Notes under the pieces: generated by a model
The model's input: the letters and a program-made list of their open reading frames with translations, nothing else
Database searches by the model: none
What the model was told of the DNA's origin: nothing
Program-made: the position numbers and the translations under genes
In this document: positions 36,202-46,691 of the stretch, in pieces
Layout: each line of letters begins with the position of its first letter
Numbering within the stretch: the stretch's first letter is position 1
Assembly (NCBI GenBank): GCA_001642945.1
Contig: LGRT01000037.1
Span: 1-64,000, forward strand
Direction of reading: 5' to 3'
Length of the DNA stretch: 64,000 nucleotides
Source: Rhodobacteraceae bacterium SB2
GTDB lineage: Bacteria; Pseudomonadota; Alphaproteobacteria; Rhodobacterales; Rhodobacteraceae

Positions 36202-38454
36202 CTAATTTGGTTCCTTTTGCTTTGAATCCATTAACGTTTGATCACTATGGGTTAAGTCGATCAAAACCTTTGCCCCTGGATGACTGCCGTTTGAAAAGGG
36301 CGCGGCATCCAACAAACTTAAAGTTCCACCATGTTCTTGGATGATTTTCTTTACGATTGCCAACCCCAAACCTGTTCCGTTTTCACGCGTTGTCACATAG
36401 GGCTCGAACAGTTTACTCCGATCTTGAGGCAATCCGATCCCATTATCAGAGATTGCGATGGTAAAGCCCGATTGCGCGGCTTGCATTTCAACCCGGATCT
36501 CACCCTGCCTGTCAGTGCCTAGGCCCGACCGCCAGCCAGCCTCAATTGCTTCTCCAGCATTTTTGAGTACATTGGTGAGCGCTTGCGACAACATCGTTGC
36601 ATCAATTTCTGCCCAAATTTCTTCATCGGGCATCTTTAATTCAAACGTTACACCCGGCTGTCCAGATTCCTGCAACGTGACGGCGGCAGCCAAAACTTCA
36701 TTTAAATTTTCAGATTTCTTGACCAATTCCGGCATTCTGGCAAATTTAGAAAACTCATCCACAATACGCCGTAAATCATTGGTTTGTCGGATAATCACAC
36801 CCGTCATTTGCTCCAGTTGGCCACTCTCAGCGCCGAGTTGTGGCGCAAATTTTCGTTGAATGCGCTCTGCAGAGAGCTGAATGGGCGTCAAAGGGTTTTT
36901 GATTTCATGGGCAATGCGCCGCGCCACATCCCCCCATGCCGCAGATCTTTGGGCCGACACCAGATCTGTTACATCATCAAAGGCCACCACATAGCCTTCA
37001 AGCCGTCCATCTTCGCGCCGGCGCGGTGCAAGGCGTACCAAAAAGCTTTCCAAACGCCCAAGTCGAAGAATTTTAACCTCTTCTTGTAAATTATCTGACC
37101 GGCTGTTTTGCAGACGCTCAAGCAAAGGCGCGAATTCTGGCACTGCTAGGCTCAACTGAGATGCGTTATCGGTTTTATTTTTCCCCAAAAGCCTTTCGGC
37201 AGAAGGGTTTGCAAATGTGATCATTCCTTTGGGATCAAGCCCAAACACACCCGATGTAACCGAAGATAAAACGCTGTCAAACACGCGTCCGCGTCGTTCT
37301 ATTTGTTGCGTATTCTCAAGCAAACGGTCGCGTTGCTGTTTCAACTGCCGCGTCATCTGGTTGAAATAACGCGACAGCGATGACAGCTCATCATCGCCCT
37401 CTTCCTCGATGACTTGGGTGTCAAGATTACCCTCACCAACCGCCTGAGCGGCCCCGGCAAGACGGCCGATCGGCCTTGACAGCCGCTCGGCAAAGAGCAG
37501 GGCCAATAGAATTGATGAAACGATTAACAGCACTGCAAACGCCAAATAAATCAAACCGAATTGAAACAATTCGTAGCCACGTTCGCTTTCCAACTGCTGA
37601 TACAGCTTGGCGGTTTCGCGGGTTTCGTCAAGCAAACCGTATAAATTTCCGTCAATATCGCGCGATACCAACAGGTAATAATCCGCAAAACCTGACAGGT
37701 ATATCAAAGCCCGTAATTCGTTATTTGGAAGATCTTCAATCAGCAAAATCTCGGTTAAGGCAGCTGTAAAATCTTGGGCAGACGGGGGTTCATAATCAAA
37801 CAAATAAGACCGGTTTCCGCGCAGAATCAAATCACCCATTCCATTGATCACAAAGGCTTCTCGCAAACCCCGTTGTATTTTAACTTGTTCATCGCTCAAA
37901 AAGACTCGAAAGTTTTGCAAGTCAACCACACCGCGGGCGCGTCGGTAACTTTCCAAAGCTTCGGCAAGCGCGTCTGCATCTTCTGCAAGCGCACGTCTTT
38001 GGTCTTGCTGATAGGAATCTGCAGCCGATAATGATGCGCCGATGACGCGCTGAACACGATCTGAAAACCACGCCTCGAATCCCATGTTAATTGATAAAAG
38101 CGCGAAGGCTGCAACCGTAATCGTCGGCAAAAGCGCCATAATGCTGAACACCCCTGTCAGCCTCAAATGCAAGCGCGAGCCCGAGGATTTTTGCCGCCTT
38201 TGCGCAATGATGCGCAAAACGCGCTGCAACACCAGTGCAACGATCAACATCACATATATAAAATCGGAAAATAAAACCAAACGCAAAAGCGTTGAGCCCG
38301 AGCCAGCATCCAAAGGGCCTAAGGTGACATAGGTTAACGCGGCAAGCGCTGGCCCCAAACAGACAAGAGCCAGATTTATAAAACTTACCAGCCGACGCCA
38401 ACGCCTAAGACTGACAAGATCAACCCATCGAAGCCGCATCGCGCGCACGCTCAT
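36202..38454 (-). CDS. ntrY: Sensor histidine kinase NtrY
   Basis: A 750-residue membrane sensor kinase. Several membrane segments and a periplasmic sensor region cover the first 330 residues, then HAMP (RLAGAAQAVGEGNLDTQV), a PAS domain, and the kinase core. The phosphorylated histidine is in [20 protein letters not shown]; the ATP lid has NVLKNAGEAIEAG and GTGLGLAIVKKI. It is the partner of NtrX, one base away, and follows ntrBC. Start ATG 38454; basic residues (MSVRAMRLRWVD) precede the first helix. Confidence 0.95.
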   Translation of the reverse strand: MSVRAMRLRWVDLVSLRRWRRLVSFINLALVCLGPALAALTYVTLGPLDAGSGSTLLRLVLFSDFIYVMLIVALVLQRVLRIIAQRRQKSSGSRLHLRLTGVFSIMALLPTITVAAFALLSINMGFEAWFSDRVQRVIGASLSAADSYQQDQRRALAEDADALAEALESYRRARGVVDLQNFRVFLSDEQVKIQRGLREAFVINGMGDLILRGNRSYLFDYEPPSAQDFTAALTEILLIEDLPNNELRALIYLSGFADYYLLVSRDIDGNLYGLLDETRETAKLYQQLESERGYELFQFGLIYLAFAVLLIVSSILLALLFAERLSRPIGRLAGAAQAVGEGNLDTQVIEEEGDDELSSLSRYFNQMTRQLKQQRDRLLENTQQIERRGRVFDSVLSSVTSGVFGLDPKGMITFANPSAERLLGKNKTDNASQLSLAVPEFAPLLERLQNSRSDNLQEEVKILRLGRLESFLVRLAPRRREDGRLEGYVVAFDDVTDLVSAQRSAAWGDVARRIAHEIKNPLTPIQLSAERIQRKFAPQLGAESGQLEQMTGVIIRQTNDLRRIVDEFSKFARMPELVKKSENLNEVLAAAVTLQESGQPGVTFELKMPDEEIWAEIDATMLSQALTNVLKNAGEAIEAGWRSGLGTDRQGEIRVEMQAAQSGFTIAISDNGIGLPQDRSKLFEPYVTTRENGTGLGLAIVKKIIQEHGGTLSLLDAAPFSNGSHPGAKVLIDLTHSDQTLMDSKQKEPN

Positions 38455-38520
38455 GCTAGTCTCGATTCCGATGTTTAAACATTTTGCGCTGCCGCATATC
38501 AGCCGATCACTGTGACTTCT

Positions 38521-39894
38521 TTACATCAGTTTTCGTCGACGTGTGACCTTAATGTCAAGCTCATTGATCTTCTTGCGCAAAGTGTTGCGGTTTATCCCCA
38601 AAAGATCAGCGCATTTGGCTTGGTTGCCCCCTGTCGCCTCTAAGGCAATAGAAATCAATGGATGTTCAAGCTCTTTCAAAATGCGCGCATGCAGGCCCGG
38701 CGGCGGTAAAACGCTGCCATGCAAATCAAAATACCGCCTGAGATGGCGCTCAACATCCGCAGATAACCGATCTGATGAGCCTTTTTGCAGCGCCGAGTTC
38801 ATGGCCGGTTGGCTTCCCAAAACTTGTTCCACCTCGGTCAGCGTGATTTCCGAAGCGCGCGCGGTTAGCGAAAGCCGCTTTACAACATTCTCAAGCTGTC
38901 GAACATTTCCCGGCCAGCTATAATTTCGAAACAATTGTTCTGCTTCTTTGGTAACAACGCGTTGAAGGCCACCATCGCGTTCTGCGCGGGCCAGAAAAAA
39001 GGCGCTTAGAAGCTGGATGTCATCCACGCGCTCACGCAAGGCAGGCGCATGGATCGTGGCGCCCCCCAAGCGATAATAAAGATCGCTGCGCACCATTTTT
39101 GGATCAACCTCACCGCTCACCTCCCCTTGCATGGTGGCGATAAACCGCGGTGAAAACTCGCCCGGATTGTCAATCATTCTCACAATCCGGCCCTGACCTT
39201 CTTCATTTATATCGGTGATTTCCTCAAATAGAATTGTGCCGCCCTTGGCCCGGGCAAGAATTTTCGCCGGCCCGTCTAAAGCAACCAAATCTGTTTCACT
39301 CACCACCACGAAAGGCAGATTTCTCCGATCTGAATAATCGTGCAGAACTTTTGCGATAAGCGTTTTTCCGGTTCCAGATTCTCCGGAGATGAGCACCGGC
39401 AGATCAGAATTCATTACCCGTGCAACTAAGCGGTAAAGGCCTTGCATCGCCGGCGTTTTGCCCACGAGGGGCAACCCATCCTCTTCCACATCCGGCGTGA
39501 CCTCGAGCTGCGGCTTGGAGGCCACGGGCTGTTTCTGTTCAAGCGCGCGGGCACAACGTTTCATCAAGTCGGGCAGGTCAAACGGTTTTGGAAGATAATC
39601 AAAAGCTTCTGCTTCTGCGGCTTGGATCGCCGTCATAATGGTGTTTTGCGCTGAGATTACGATCACCGGCAGCTCGGGGCGATCTAAAGAAATCTTTGGC
39701 AGCATCTCAAGACCATTGCCATCGGGCATCATTACATCGGTTATCACCGCATCCCCTTTGCCCTCACTGACCCAGCGCATCAGCGTGGTTAGGCTGGACG
39801 TCGCATGGACACGGCAGCCTGCCCGCGTCAGCGCTTGGGTGAGAACGGTGCGAATGGTTCTGTCATCATCTGCGACCAGTACTGTTCCGTCCAT
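38521..39894 (-). CDS. ntrC: Nitrogen regulator NtrC, without GAFTGA loop
   Basis: Response regulator of the NtrBC pair that switches on nitrogen-scavenging genes. Receiver D53 lies in ITDVMMPDG; the ATPase domain has [17 protein letters not shown] and Walker B-like [11 protein letters not shown]; the C-terminal Fis domain reads [21 protein letters not shown]. The sigma-54-contact loop GAFTGA is absent, the segment between the P-loop and Walker B being shortened. The same is known for Rhodobacter capsulatus NtrC, which works with sigma-70 polymerase. Three bases separate it from ntrB. Confidence 0.95.
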   Translation of the reverse strand: MDGTVLVADDDRTIRTVLTQALTRAGCRVHATSSLTTLMRWVSEGKGDAVITDVMMPDGNGLEMLPKISLDRPELPVIVISAQNTIMTAIQAAEAEAFDYLPKPFDLPDLMKRCARALEQKQPVASKPQLEVTPDVEEDGLPLVGKTPAMQGLYRLVARVMNSDLPVLISGESGTGKTLIAKVLHDYSDRRNLPFVVVSETDLVALDGPAKILARAKGGTILFEEITDINEEGQGRIVRMIDNPGEFSPRFIATMQGEVSGEVDPKMVRSDLYYRLGGATIHAPALRERVDDIQLLSAFFLARAERDGGLQRVVTKEAEQLFRNYSWPGNVRQLENVVKRLSLTARASEITLTEVEQVLGSQPAMNSALQKGSSDRLSADVERHLRRYFDLHGSVLPPPGLHARILKELEHPLISIALEATGGNQAKCADLLGINRNTLRKKINELDIKVTRRRKLM

Positions 39895-39897
39895 AAT

Positions 39898-40980
39898 TTA
39901 TCCTTTCACTTTCTCTTCGCGTGGCACCAAGGGCAAAGAGATGCGAAACACCGTTTTGCCCGGCACAGAATCCACCGATAACCATCCATCATGATCTGAA
40001 ATTATTTTGCTGGCCAAGGCCAAGCCAAGCCCTGTGCCATTCTCGCGCCCCGACACAAAAGGATCAAAAACATCCGACCTGATATCGCTGGGCAAGCCTG
40101 GCCCATCGTCACAGATTTCAATTTGCAGCGGTAGATTTTGCCCTGAGCCATCCGAACGGCGCATCCGAAAAGAATGCTCGTAATAGGTTTTGAGGCGAAT
40201 TTTCCCCCCCGATGGCGAGGCGGCTTCAGAGGCGTTTTTTACCAGATTCAAAACCACTTGCAGCAATTGATCGGCATCCCCATAGGCCGCTGGCAATGAC
40301 GGGTCATATTCTTCAATATAGGTCATATGCGCGCCAAACCCCAATTGCGAAGATCGGCGCACCCGATCCAATATATCATGGATATTAACTGCAGATTTCT
40401 GGACGAGCTTCAGGTTTCCGAATTGTTCAACCTGCTCAAGTAACTTCAAAATACGCCGTGTTTCAGCCACCACTAAATCGGTCAACTCTAAATCTTTCGG
40501 CGGCAAGCTCATCGACAGCAATTGGGCCGCGCCCATGATACCAGCCAAAGGGTTTTTAATCTCATGCGCCAGCATTTCAGCCATTCCAATAGCAGATTTT
40601 GCCGCCGATTTACCGCTTTGCGTTTGCGTCAACCGGCCGGCCAAATTCCGCGGCTCGATCAGCAACAGCATAAAACCCGCCATGCCCAGCAAAGGCGTGA
40701 ACTTCAAATTGCACAAAACCGTCGATTTAGGGCCCATCTCAACCGAAACATCATTCACAAATAAAGGCGTTAAATTTTCTCGGGCGCGCTCAAAGCTTTC
40801 AGAAACCTGCGTGTTTATCGAAATACAGCGCCACAGCGAGGTCCCCACCAAAGCCCGCTCAGACATATTCAAAAAACCCTCTGCAGCAGGGTTAATCTCG
40901 CTTATAATATCCTTTTCACCGATCACCAAAACCGGCACTGGCAAAGAAGACCAGATTGCTCCCATCGACATCTCGCTCAT
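39898..40980 (-). CDS. ntrB: Nitrogen sensor kinase NtrB
   Basis: Cytosolic histidine kinase/phosphatase that sets the phosphorylation of NtrC according to PII. A PAS-like domain comes first, then the dimerisation histidine in [21 protein letters not shown], the N box [16 protein letters not shown], and [13 protein letters not shown]. Length (360 aa) is normal. Its ATG overlaps the stop of dusB by four bases (ATGA), so dusB, ntrB and ntrC form one operon, the nifR3-ntrBC arrangement. Confidence 0.95.
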   Translation of the reverse strand: MSEMSMGAIWSSLPVPVLVIGEKDIISEINPAAEGFLNMSERALVGTSLWRCISINTQVSESFERARENLTPLFVNDVSVEMGPKSTVLCNLKFTPLLGMAGFMLLLIEPRNLAGRLTQTQSGKSAAKSAIGMAEMLAHEIKNPLAGIMGAAQLLSMSLPPKDLELTDLVVAETRRILKLLEQVEQFGNLKLVQKSAVNIHDILDRVRRSSQLGFGAHMTYIEEYDPSLPAAYGDADQLLQVVLNLVKNASEAASPSGGKIRLKTYYEHSFRMRRSDGSGQNLPLQIEICDDGPGLPSDIRSDVFDPFVSGRENGTGLGLALASKIISDHDGWLSVDSVPGKTVFRISLPLVPREEKVKG

Positions 40981-41951
40981 ACCCCCTCACGCTGGGCCAG
41001 CGCTTCGGGCAAATTGCAAAGCACATGCTTTGGGTTCTGTGAGGTTAAAATTTCACGGCGCAGAGCAGCCGGCGCATTGGCCTCGTCCATATACCATCCC
41101 AAATGTTTGCGCGCCACGCGGATTCCCAAAGCCTCTCCGTAAAAAGAAAGCATATCCTGATAATGTTTCTGAACCAATTCGATCAAATCTTTGGTTTTGA
41201 GCGATACGGCATTTTTTTTCCCATAGAGCCCGGCAGCAAGCTGCGATAAAAACCAAGGCCGACCTTGCGCGCCGCGTCCAACCATAACACCATCGGCCCC
41301 CGATGCCTTTAAAGCCGCGCGGCCAGCCTCTAAATCTGTGATGTCACCATTGGCGATAACCGGAATTGAAACCGCCTCTTTCACCTTTGCGATCGCCGAC
41401 CAGTCCGCCGACCCTTTGTAAAACTGACACCGCGTGCGCCCGTGTATCGTGATCATTGAAATCCCCGCAGCTTCGGCGCGACGCGCCAATTCCGGTGCAT
41501 TCAACAAATTATCGTCCCAACCCAAGCGGGTTTTTAAGCTGACCGGAAGATACACCGCCTGAACCACCGCCTCGATCAAACGCAAAGCGTGATCTAGATC
41601 TTTCAATAAGGCCGAACCAGAATAGCCGGACACCACTTTTTTCGCAGGGCACCCCATATTGATATCGATCATCCGCGCCCCCTGATCTTCAACCATCCGC
41701 GCAGCCTCGCGCATCCAAAACGCCTCGCGCCCCGCCAATTGAACCGCTGTTTTTTCGAACCCCAGCCCCAATTCAGCTTTCTCACGAGATCCCGCGCGGG
41801 CAATCACCATATCCTGCGAGGCAATCATTTCACTCACAACCAAACCCGCCCCAAACCCTGTGACTAGATTTCGAAAGGGCAGATCTGTGATCCCGGCCAA
41901 TGGCGCCAGAAAAACAGGTGTCTCTATCTTCATTGCTCCCAGATCGATCAT
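40977..41951 (-). CDS. dusB: tRNA-dihydrouridine synthase (nifR3/dusB)
   Basis: FMN-dependent enzyme that reduces uridine in tRNA, the product of nifR3, which precedes ntrBC in this group. The barrel begins [15 protein letters not shown] and contains [11 protein letters not shown] with the catalytic cysteine, [28 protein letters not shown] and [16 protein letters not shown]. Several ATG codons are possible; 41951 (preceded by TTGGAA) gives a normal N-terminus, while 41966 and 42014 would extend it. The stop overlaps the ntrB start. Confidence 0.92.
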   Translation of the reverse strand: MIDLGAMKIETPVFLAPLAGITDLPFRNLVTGFGAGLVVSEMIASQDMVIARAGSREKAELGLGFEKTAVQLAGREAFWMREAARMVEDQGARMIDINMGCPAKKVVSGYSGSALLKDLDHALRLIEAVVQAVYLPVSLKTRLGWDDNLLNAPELARRAEAAGISMITIHGRTRCQFYKGSADWSAIAKVKEAVSIPVIANGDITDLEAGRAALKASGADGVMVGRGAQGRPWFLSQLAAGLYGKKNAVSLKTKDLIELVQKHYQDMLSFYGEALGIRVARKHLGWYMDEANAPAALRREILTSQNPKHVLCNLPEALAQREGV

Positions 41952-42122
41952 TGCCATTCCAATCATGTTCGAGGCATGGGTAGAGCCTCTCTCAGCGCGA
42001 AACAAGCACCACACGCCAAATTTATAACCAATTTTAAAAAAATGCCTAAAATTTAATCAACTATCTCTGATTGCCAGTGAAATCAGAAAACCGTAAACAC
42101 GATGGTGCAGGATGGAAAAAAA

Positions 42123-42776
42123 ATGTCGATAGCAGCTCTTATCGTGGCCGCAGGGCGTGGCACCCGCGCAGGCGGCAATGACCCAAAGCAATGGCAAATG
42201 CTCGCGGGAAAGCGGGTGATCGACCATACACTGAACGCCTTTAAACAGCATCGCAATATCGATACAATCCTCGTGGTGCTGCATCCCGAAGATCAAAATA
42301 GGCTCACCGATCCGACGATTAAAACCGCGCTAGGCGGCGCAACCCGCAATCAATCTGTTTACAATGGCTTGCGCGCTTTGCGCGCCGCTGCGCCAAAACA
42401 GGTTTTAATCCATGATGTGGCGCGCCCTTTGATCAGCGAAAAATGTATCACTGATGTGATCGAGGCGCTGCAAACACATTCAGGCGCAGCGCCCGCTCTG
42501 CCGATCACCGATGCGCTTTGGCGGGGGCAGGATGGCTTGGTGGATGAAACGGTTGCAAGAGAGAATTTATTTCGCGCCCAAACACCCCAAGGGTTTGACT
42601 TTGAAAGCATCTTGCAAGCACATGCGCAAGCCTGCGGAGCCGCCGCCGATGATGTAGAAGTCGCCATGCAGGCCGGGTTGAGCGTAAAAATCATTTCCGG
42701 GCATGAAGAAAACATAAAGATAACAATCCCCGAAGATTTCGAGCGGGCCAGCAAAATAATGAGGGATCGAAGATGA
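42123..42776 (+). CDS. ispD: 2-C-methyl-D-erythritol 4-phosphate cytidylyltransferase
   Basis: Third step of the MEP isoprenoid pathway: couples methylerythritol phosphate with CTP. The nucleotide loop [15 protein letters not shown], the conserved [27 protein letters not shown] and [10 protein letters not shown] are the family signatures. Start is ATG 42123 with GGATGG upstream; the preceding in-frame ATG (42102) is weaker. The stop overlaps the ATG of ispF (ATGA), so the two steps are translated together from one mRNA. Confidence 0.96.
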   Translation: MSIAALIVAAGRGTRAGGNDPKQWQMLAGKRVIDHTLNAFKQHRNIDTILVVLHPEDQNRLTDPTIKTALGGATRNQSVYNGLRALRAAAPKQVLIHDVARPLISEKCITDVIEALQTHSGAAPALPITDALWRGQDGLVDETVARENLFRAQTPQGFDFESILQAHAQACGAAADDVEVAMQAGLSVKIISGHEENIKITIPEDFERASKIMRDRR

Positions 42777-43255
42777 AAGACATCCGGTTGGGCAACGGCT
42801 ATGATGTACACGCGTTTGAACCAGGCAATCAGGTCATTCTTTGCGGCATTGCCATTCCCCATAACGCGCAGCTTAAAGGCCATTCAGATGCCGATGTCGC
42901 GATGCATGCCATCACCGACGCGCTTTATGGCGCGCTGGCCTTAGGGGATATTGGACGCCACTTTCCACCCTCTGACCCGCAATGGAAAGGCGCAGCCAGC
43001 GCAGTTTTTTTGAAGCATGCTGCAGCTCTGGTGGCAAAACATGACTTTTACATCAGCAATATCGACTGCACGATCATTTGCGAAATGCCAAAAATTGGAC
43101 CGCATGCTGCGCGCATGCAATCTCACCTGGCTGATCTGCTGGGCATAAAGGCTGATCGGATCAGCGTGAAAGCCACAACCAGCGAAAAGCTTGGCTTTAC
43201 CGGGCGCCAAGAAGGTATCGCCAGTCTTGCCAGCGCCTTATTATGCAAAGCCTAA
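42773..43255 (+). CDS. ispF: 2-C-methyl-D-erythritol 2,4-cyclodiphosphate synthase
   Basis: Converts the CDP-methylerythritol phosphate product towards the cyclic diphosphate in the MEP pathway. The zinc-binding N-terminus ([14 protein letters not shown]), [33 protein letters not shown] and the C-terminal [20 protein letters not shown] are characteristic. At 160 residues it is the usual homotrimer subunit size. It overlaps ispD by four bases and the following pgpA by thirteen. Confidence 0.97.
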   Translation: MKDIRLGNGYDVHAFEPGNQVILCGIAIPHNAQLKGHSDADVAMHAITDALYGALALGDIGRHFPPSDPQWKGAASAVFLKHAAALVAKHDFYISNIDCTIICEMPKIGPHAARMQSHLADLLGIKADRISVKATTSEKLGFTGRQEGIASLASALLCKA

Positions 43256-43740
43256 GCCGCAATATCGCTACGCTGATGGGGCTTGGCTTCATTGGCTTCG
43301 CGCCCGGCACCTGGGGCTCACTTGCAACATTGCCGCTTTTCGCAGTGATGTTTCATGCGGCAGGGCTGTTAGGCACGCTGATTGCCCTGCCCCTCATCCT
43401 TTCTCTTGGATGGTGGGCCACGCAGAGCTATACGCAATTGCATAAAAACCATGATCCTTCTGAAGTGATCATTGACGAAGTGGCCGGGCAATGGATTGCA
43501 CTTTTGCCCTTAGCCGTTGGAGCAACCCATGCTGGCGCCTCGCTTTTTGCCTTATGGCCGGGCTGGGTTGCTGCCTTCTTGCTTTTTCGCCTTTTTGACA
43601 TTTGGAAACCCAGCATTATCGGCTGGGCAGATCGGCGCAGCGATGCAATCGGGGTGATGTTGGATGATTGTTTCGCCGGCCTATTCGCAGCGCTTGGTGT
43701 GATTGCCTTGGCGGGGCTGTTCCATGGTCTGCTTTCATGA
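43243..43740 (+). CDS. pgpA: Phosphatidylglycerophosphatase A
   Basis: Membrane phosphatase that converts phosphatidylglycerophosphate to phosphatidylglycerol. The first helix reads [19 protein letters not shown]; the catalytic block [19 protein letters not shown] carries the acid residues, and [17 protein letters not shown] and [12 protein letters not shown] follow as in PgpA. Length 165 aa. It starts inside ispF and its TGA overlaps the ATG of pncC, continuing a tightly packed operon. Confidence 0.92.
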   Translation: MQSLSRNIATLMGLGFIGFAPGTWGSLATLPLFAVMFHAAGLLGTLIALPLILSLGWWATQSYTQLHKNHDPSEVIIDEVAGQWIALLPLAVGATHAGASLFALWPGWVAAFLLFRLFDIWKPSIIGWADRRSDAIGVMLDDCFAGLFAALGVIALAGLFHGLLS

Positions 43741-44228
43741 GTGTAAACGCGATCATCCACCTCGCCCGCGACCAACGGATCAAACTTGCCACGGCTGAAA
43801 GCTGCACTGGTGGCCTTGTTGCTGCCAAATTGACCGAACAACCAGGTTCCTCCGAAATTTTTGAATGCGGCCTTGTGACCTATTCTAATCTCTCAAAAAC
43901 TCAGCTTTTGGGCGTTTCAGAGCGCAGCTTAGAACAGCATGGCGCTGTATCCGAACAGGTCGCGGGTGAAATGGCGCTTGGCGCGCTGAACGGGTGCGCA
44001 GCGCAGCTAGCCGTCTCGATCACGGGGATCGCGGGGCCCGGCGGGTCTGATTTCAAGCCAGAGGGGCGTGTGTGCTTTGGCGTGGCGCATAAAACGAAAC
44101 TTCTTAGCGTCGAAACCAAAGAGTTTGGCAGTATCGGGCGCGACGCTGTGCGACAGGCAGCGCGCGATCATGCGCTACGCCTCTTTTGCGCGGCGCTTGA
44201 AGGCTTTCAGATTTCGCTTAAAAAATAG
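43737..44228 (+). CDS. pncC: CinA C-terminal domain protein, nicotinamide-nucleotide amidohydrolase
   Basis: A 163-residue stand-alone CinA C-terminal domain that deamidates nicotinamide mononucleotide in NAD salvage. The motif TAESCTGGLVAAKLTEQPGSS, the GLVTYSNLSKTQLLGV block and the SITGIAGPGGSDFKPEGRV loop are diagnostic. The ATG at 43737 overlaps the pgpA stop (ATGA); a longer frame from 43668 lies within pgpA and is not supported. Last gene of the ispDF-pgpA-pncC unit. Confidence 0.93.
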   Translation: MSVNAIIHLARDQRIKLATAESCTGGLVAAKLTEQPGSSEIFECGLVTYSNLSKTQLLGVSERSLEQHGAVSEQVAGEMALGALNGCAAQLAVSITGIAGPGGSDFKPEGRVCFGVAHKTKLLSVETKEFGSIGRDAVRQAARDHALRLFCAALEGFQISLKK

Positions 44229-44366
44229 GCACCCATTAAAATTTACGCCACATATATAGACGCTTAAAAAATATAGCTGTGCATTTTGCATTATTTTTAA
44301 GCTTTATATTTCTTTTTGGCTGCTTTTTGCGCCATGCCTCCCGAAACTTCAAAGGGAGAAGATCAA

Positions 44367-45548
44367 ATGAACCCAGCAGATACCGCCTGGATCATCGTCG
44401 CCACAGCGTTGGTGCTGTTTATGACGCTACCCGGCCTTGCCTTATTTTACGGCGGGCTCGTGCGCGCGCGCAATGTATTAAGCGTGTTTATGCAATGCTA
44501 CGCAATCGCGTGCCTGATGAGCTTGCTCTGGCTGGCTGCGGGCTATTCAATCGCCTTCGGGCCTGCAGACAGCGGATTTTGGGGCGGCTTGGACAAAGCC
44601 TTTCTAGCTGGTGTCGATGCCGAAAGCCTATCTGGCACGCTGCCCGAAGTGCTGTTCTTCGCCTTTCAAATGACTTTCGCAATCATCACTCCGGCCTTGA
44701 TCGTTGGGGCCTTTGTAGAGCGGATCGGATTTGCCTTTGTTCTTACTTTTTCAGGCCTTTGGATGCTGATTTGTTACGCGCCGGTTGTGCATTGGATTTG
44801 GGGCGGTGGTATGATGGCCGATGGCGGCATCTTCGGCGAGACGGGCGTCCGCGATTTTGCAGGCGGTATCGTCGTGCATGAAACCGCCGGCCTTGCTGCC
44901 TTATTGATAGCTGCGATGTTGGGTCCGCGGCGCGATAAAAGTAAACCACCCCACAATCCTGGGATGGTGATGATCGGCGCGGCAATGCTGTGGGTTGGCT
45001 GGTTTGGCTTTAACGGAGGCTCGCAACTGGCCGCTGATGGCGGCGCCGCAATGGCCTTAACCGTGACCCATATTTCCGCAGCCACCGCCTCTTTAACCTG
45101 GGCTCTTTGGGAAAAAATAAAATATGGCCGCGCATCGCTGGTGGGATTGGTCACCGGCACCATTGCCGGGCTTGCCTCGATAACGCCTGCCTCGGGTTTT
45201 GTGGGCCCTGTAGAGGCTTTAATCATCGGCGCCGTGGCAGGCATATTATGCCAAGAAGCGGTCAATTTTGTGCGCAATATTTTCAATATCGATGATACGC
45301 TGGATGTTTTTGCCGTACACGGCGTCGGAGGAATTTTTGGCACGGTGATGATCGCTCTGTTCGGACAAGGCAGCTGGACCGCGCAGCTGGGCGGGTTGCT
45401 CATTGTGGGTGTGTTTACGCTTGTTGTAACGTTTATCCTGATCAAACTGGTTGGCCTGATCTTCCCGCTGCGCGTCGATGCCGAAACCGAAAGCAATGGG
45501 CTTGACCTGTCGGTGCACGGCGAACGCGCCTATGAGCTAAACAGCTAA
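44367..45548 (+). CDS. amtB: Ammonium transporter AmtB
   Basis: An Amt-family channel with eleven membrane helices for scarce ammonium. The opening PADTAWIIVATALVLFMTLP is followed by LALFYGGLVRARNVLS. ADGGIFGETGVRDFAGGIVV bears the pore region, GFNGGSQLAADGG contains a conserved pore-lining block, and VHGVGGIFGTVMIALF holds the twin-histidine region. Start is ATG 44367 with AGGGAG. No glnK gene is beside it, unlike the usual glnK-amtB pair. NtrBC genes lie upstream on the other strand, so nitrogen control is likely. The stop lies within a tandem octamer repeat. Confidence 0.95.
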   Translation: MNPADTAWIIVATALVLFMTLPGLALFYGGLVRARNVLSVFMQCYAIACLMSLLWLAAGYSIAFGPADSGFWGGLDKAFLAGVDAESLSGTLPEVLFFAFQMTFAIITPALIVGAFVERIGFAFVLTFSGLWMLICYAPVVHWIWGGGMMADGGIFGETGVRDFAGGIVVHETAGLAALLIAAMLGPRRDKSKPPHNPGMVMIGAAMLWVGWFGFNGGSQLAADGGAAMALTVTHISAATASLTWALWEKIKYGRASLVGLVTGTIAGLASITPASGFVGPVEALIIGAVAGILCQEAVNFVRNIFNIDDTLDVFAVHGVGGIFGTVMIALFGQGSWTAQLGGLLIVGVFTLVVTFILIKLVGLIFPLRVDAETESNGLDLSVHGERAYELNS

Positions 45549-45578
45549 ACAGCTAAACAGCTAAACAGCTAAACAGCT
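45535..45578 (+). repeat. 8-bp tandem repeat (AGCTAAAC) across the amtB stop
   Basis: Five full copies of AGCTAAAC plus a partial sixth cover the last codons and stop of amtB. The stop codon is the TAA at the start of the second copy, so changing the copy number above two leaves the protein unchanged. Such arrays can slip during replication. Confidence 0.85.
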
Positions 45579-45600
45579 TATTATAGCGATACCAAGTTTA

Positions 45601-45630
45601 AAGGCGCTTTTTAGGATAAGCGCCTTTTTT
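45601..45630 (+). terminator. Intrinsic terminator of amtB
   Basis: Stem AAGGCGC/GCGCCTT (45601-45607 with 45620-45626) and a run of six T (45625-45630) directly downstream of the octamer repeat. It overlaps the stop of the convergent gene and may end both transcripts. Confidence 0.85.
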
Positions 45631-46076
45631 CATGCCTTGAACAAATCAGCGGCGCGCCGCTCAAACGCCCGCACAACGCGCTGCATCGCTTCGTTGAACA
45701 CAACGCCAATAATGCCTTGCAAGATCGCATTTTTGAATTCGAAATCAACAAAGAAAGTCACTTCGCAGCCGCCCTCCACGTTGCGAAATTCCCAATTTGA
45801 CACCATGTATTTAAAAGGGCCATCAAGATATTCCGTATCTATTTTAAGATCGGCCGGCCATAAAGTGACGCGCGAGCCAAAGCGTTCGCGAAACACTTTA
45901 AAACTAATTACCAAATCAGCTTCCAGAATTTCGCTGGAACCTTCGAGCACAGTCGAGCGCAGACGCGCCGCCGAACACCAAGGCAAAAACTCTGGATAAG
46001 CAGCAACATCCCCCACCAGTGAATACATCTGTTCGGCGCTGTAGGGTAAAATTTTTGTTTCTTGATGAGTTGGCAT
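45630..46076 (-). CDS. RatA/Coq10-like START-domain protein
   Basis: A 148-residue lipid-binding protein of the polyketide-cyclase/Coq10 family. In alphaproteobacteria it is usually taken as the Coq10-like ubiquinone chaperone; the toxin name RatA is a homology label. PYSAEQMYSLVGDVAAYPEF and LPWCSAARL open the domain, and the C-terminal helix VVFNEAMQRVVRAFERRA closes it. Start ATG 46076; an upstream in-frame Met is possible. It is divergent from hpt. Gene product type is clear, the biological name less so. Confidence 0.85.
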   Translation of the reverse strand: MPTHQETKILPYSAEQMYSLVGDVAAYPEFLPWCSAARLRSTVLEGSSEILEADLVISFKVFRERFGSRVTLWPADLKIDTEYLDGPFKYMVSNWEFRNVEGGCEVTFFVDFEFKNAILQGIIGVVFNEAMQRVVRAFERRAADLFKA

Positions 46077-46148
46077 TTCGCTTCTTTTTGACGTGACAGT
46101 CGGCATTCTTTAAGTAATGTAGGACACGAAAATCAAGAGGGTTTTGCC

Positions 46149-46691
46149 GTGCAGCGTCCATATGTCATCGATGAAATGATCTCGGCAAAGTCAATCGCGG
46201 CCCGAATTGAGAGTTTAAGCCGGGAAATCCGAGATGAATTTTCGGGCACCAATAAACTGGTGGTGGTTGGTTTGCTGCGCGGTTCTTTCGTGTTTATCGC
46301 AGATCTGGTCCGCGAGCTTGATTTGCCCGTGGAGGTGGATTTCTTGGAAGCCTCTTCTTATGGCGACGGAATGGAAAGCTCGCGCGAAGTTCGGATCCTA
46401 AAAGATTTACGCGGGGCAATTGAGGATCGAGACGTTTTGGTTGTGGAAGATATCGTGGATACCGGTTTTACGCTGCATCATGTGACCGGCCTGCTGGCTT
46501 CGCGAAACCCTGCGCGGATGAAAACCATCGCATTGCTCGACAAACCGTCGCGGCGCGAAGTAGATATTCAAGCCGATTGGATCGGGTTCAGCATTCAAGA
46601 TGAATTTGTGGTCGGCTACGGCATTGACTATGCTCAGCGGAACCGCAACCTTGCCTATATCGGAAAGGTGCGTTTTACTGGGGAAACCTAG
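46149..46691 (+). CDS. hpt: Hypoxanthine phosphoribosyltransferase
   Basis: Salvages hypoxanthine or guanine to IMP or GMP with PRPP. The PRPP-binding loop is [36 protein letters not shown] starts the core, and [17 protein letters not shown] carries the flexible loop. The C-terminal [20 protein letters not shown] is typical of bacterial Hpt. The start is GTG 46149, with no strong site. Length 180 aa is normal. Convergent with tdm; the 240 bases between the two genes hold no feature I can support. Confidence 0.93.
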   Translation: MQRPYVIDEMISAKSIAARIESLSREIRDEFSGTNKLVVVGLLRGSFVFIADLVRELDLPVEVDFLEASSYGDGMESSREVRILKDLRGAIEDRDVLVVEDIVDTGFTLHHVTGLLASRNPARMKTIALLDKPSRREVDIQADWIGFSIQDEFVVGYGIDYAQRNRNLAYIGKVRFTGET

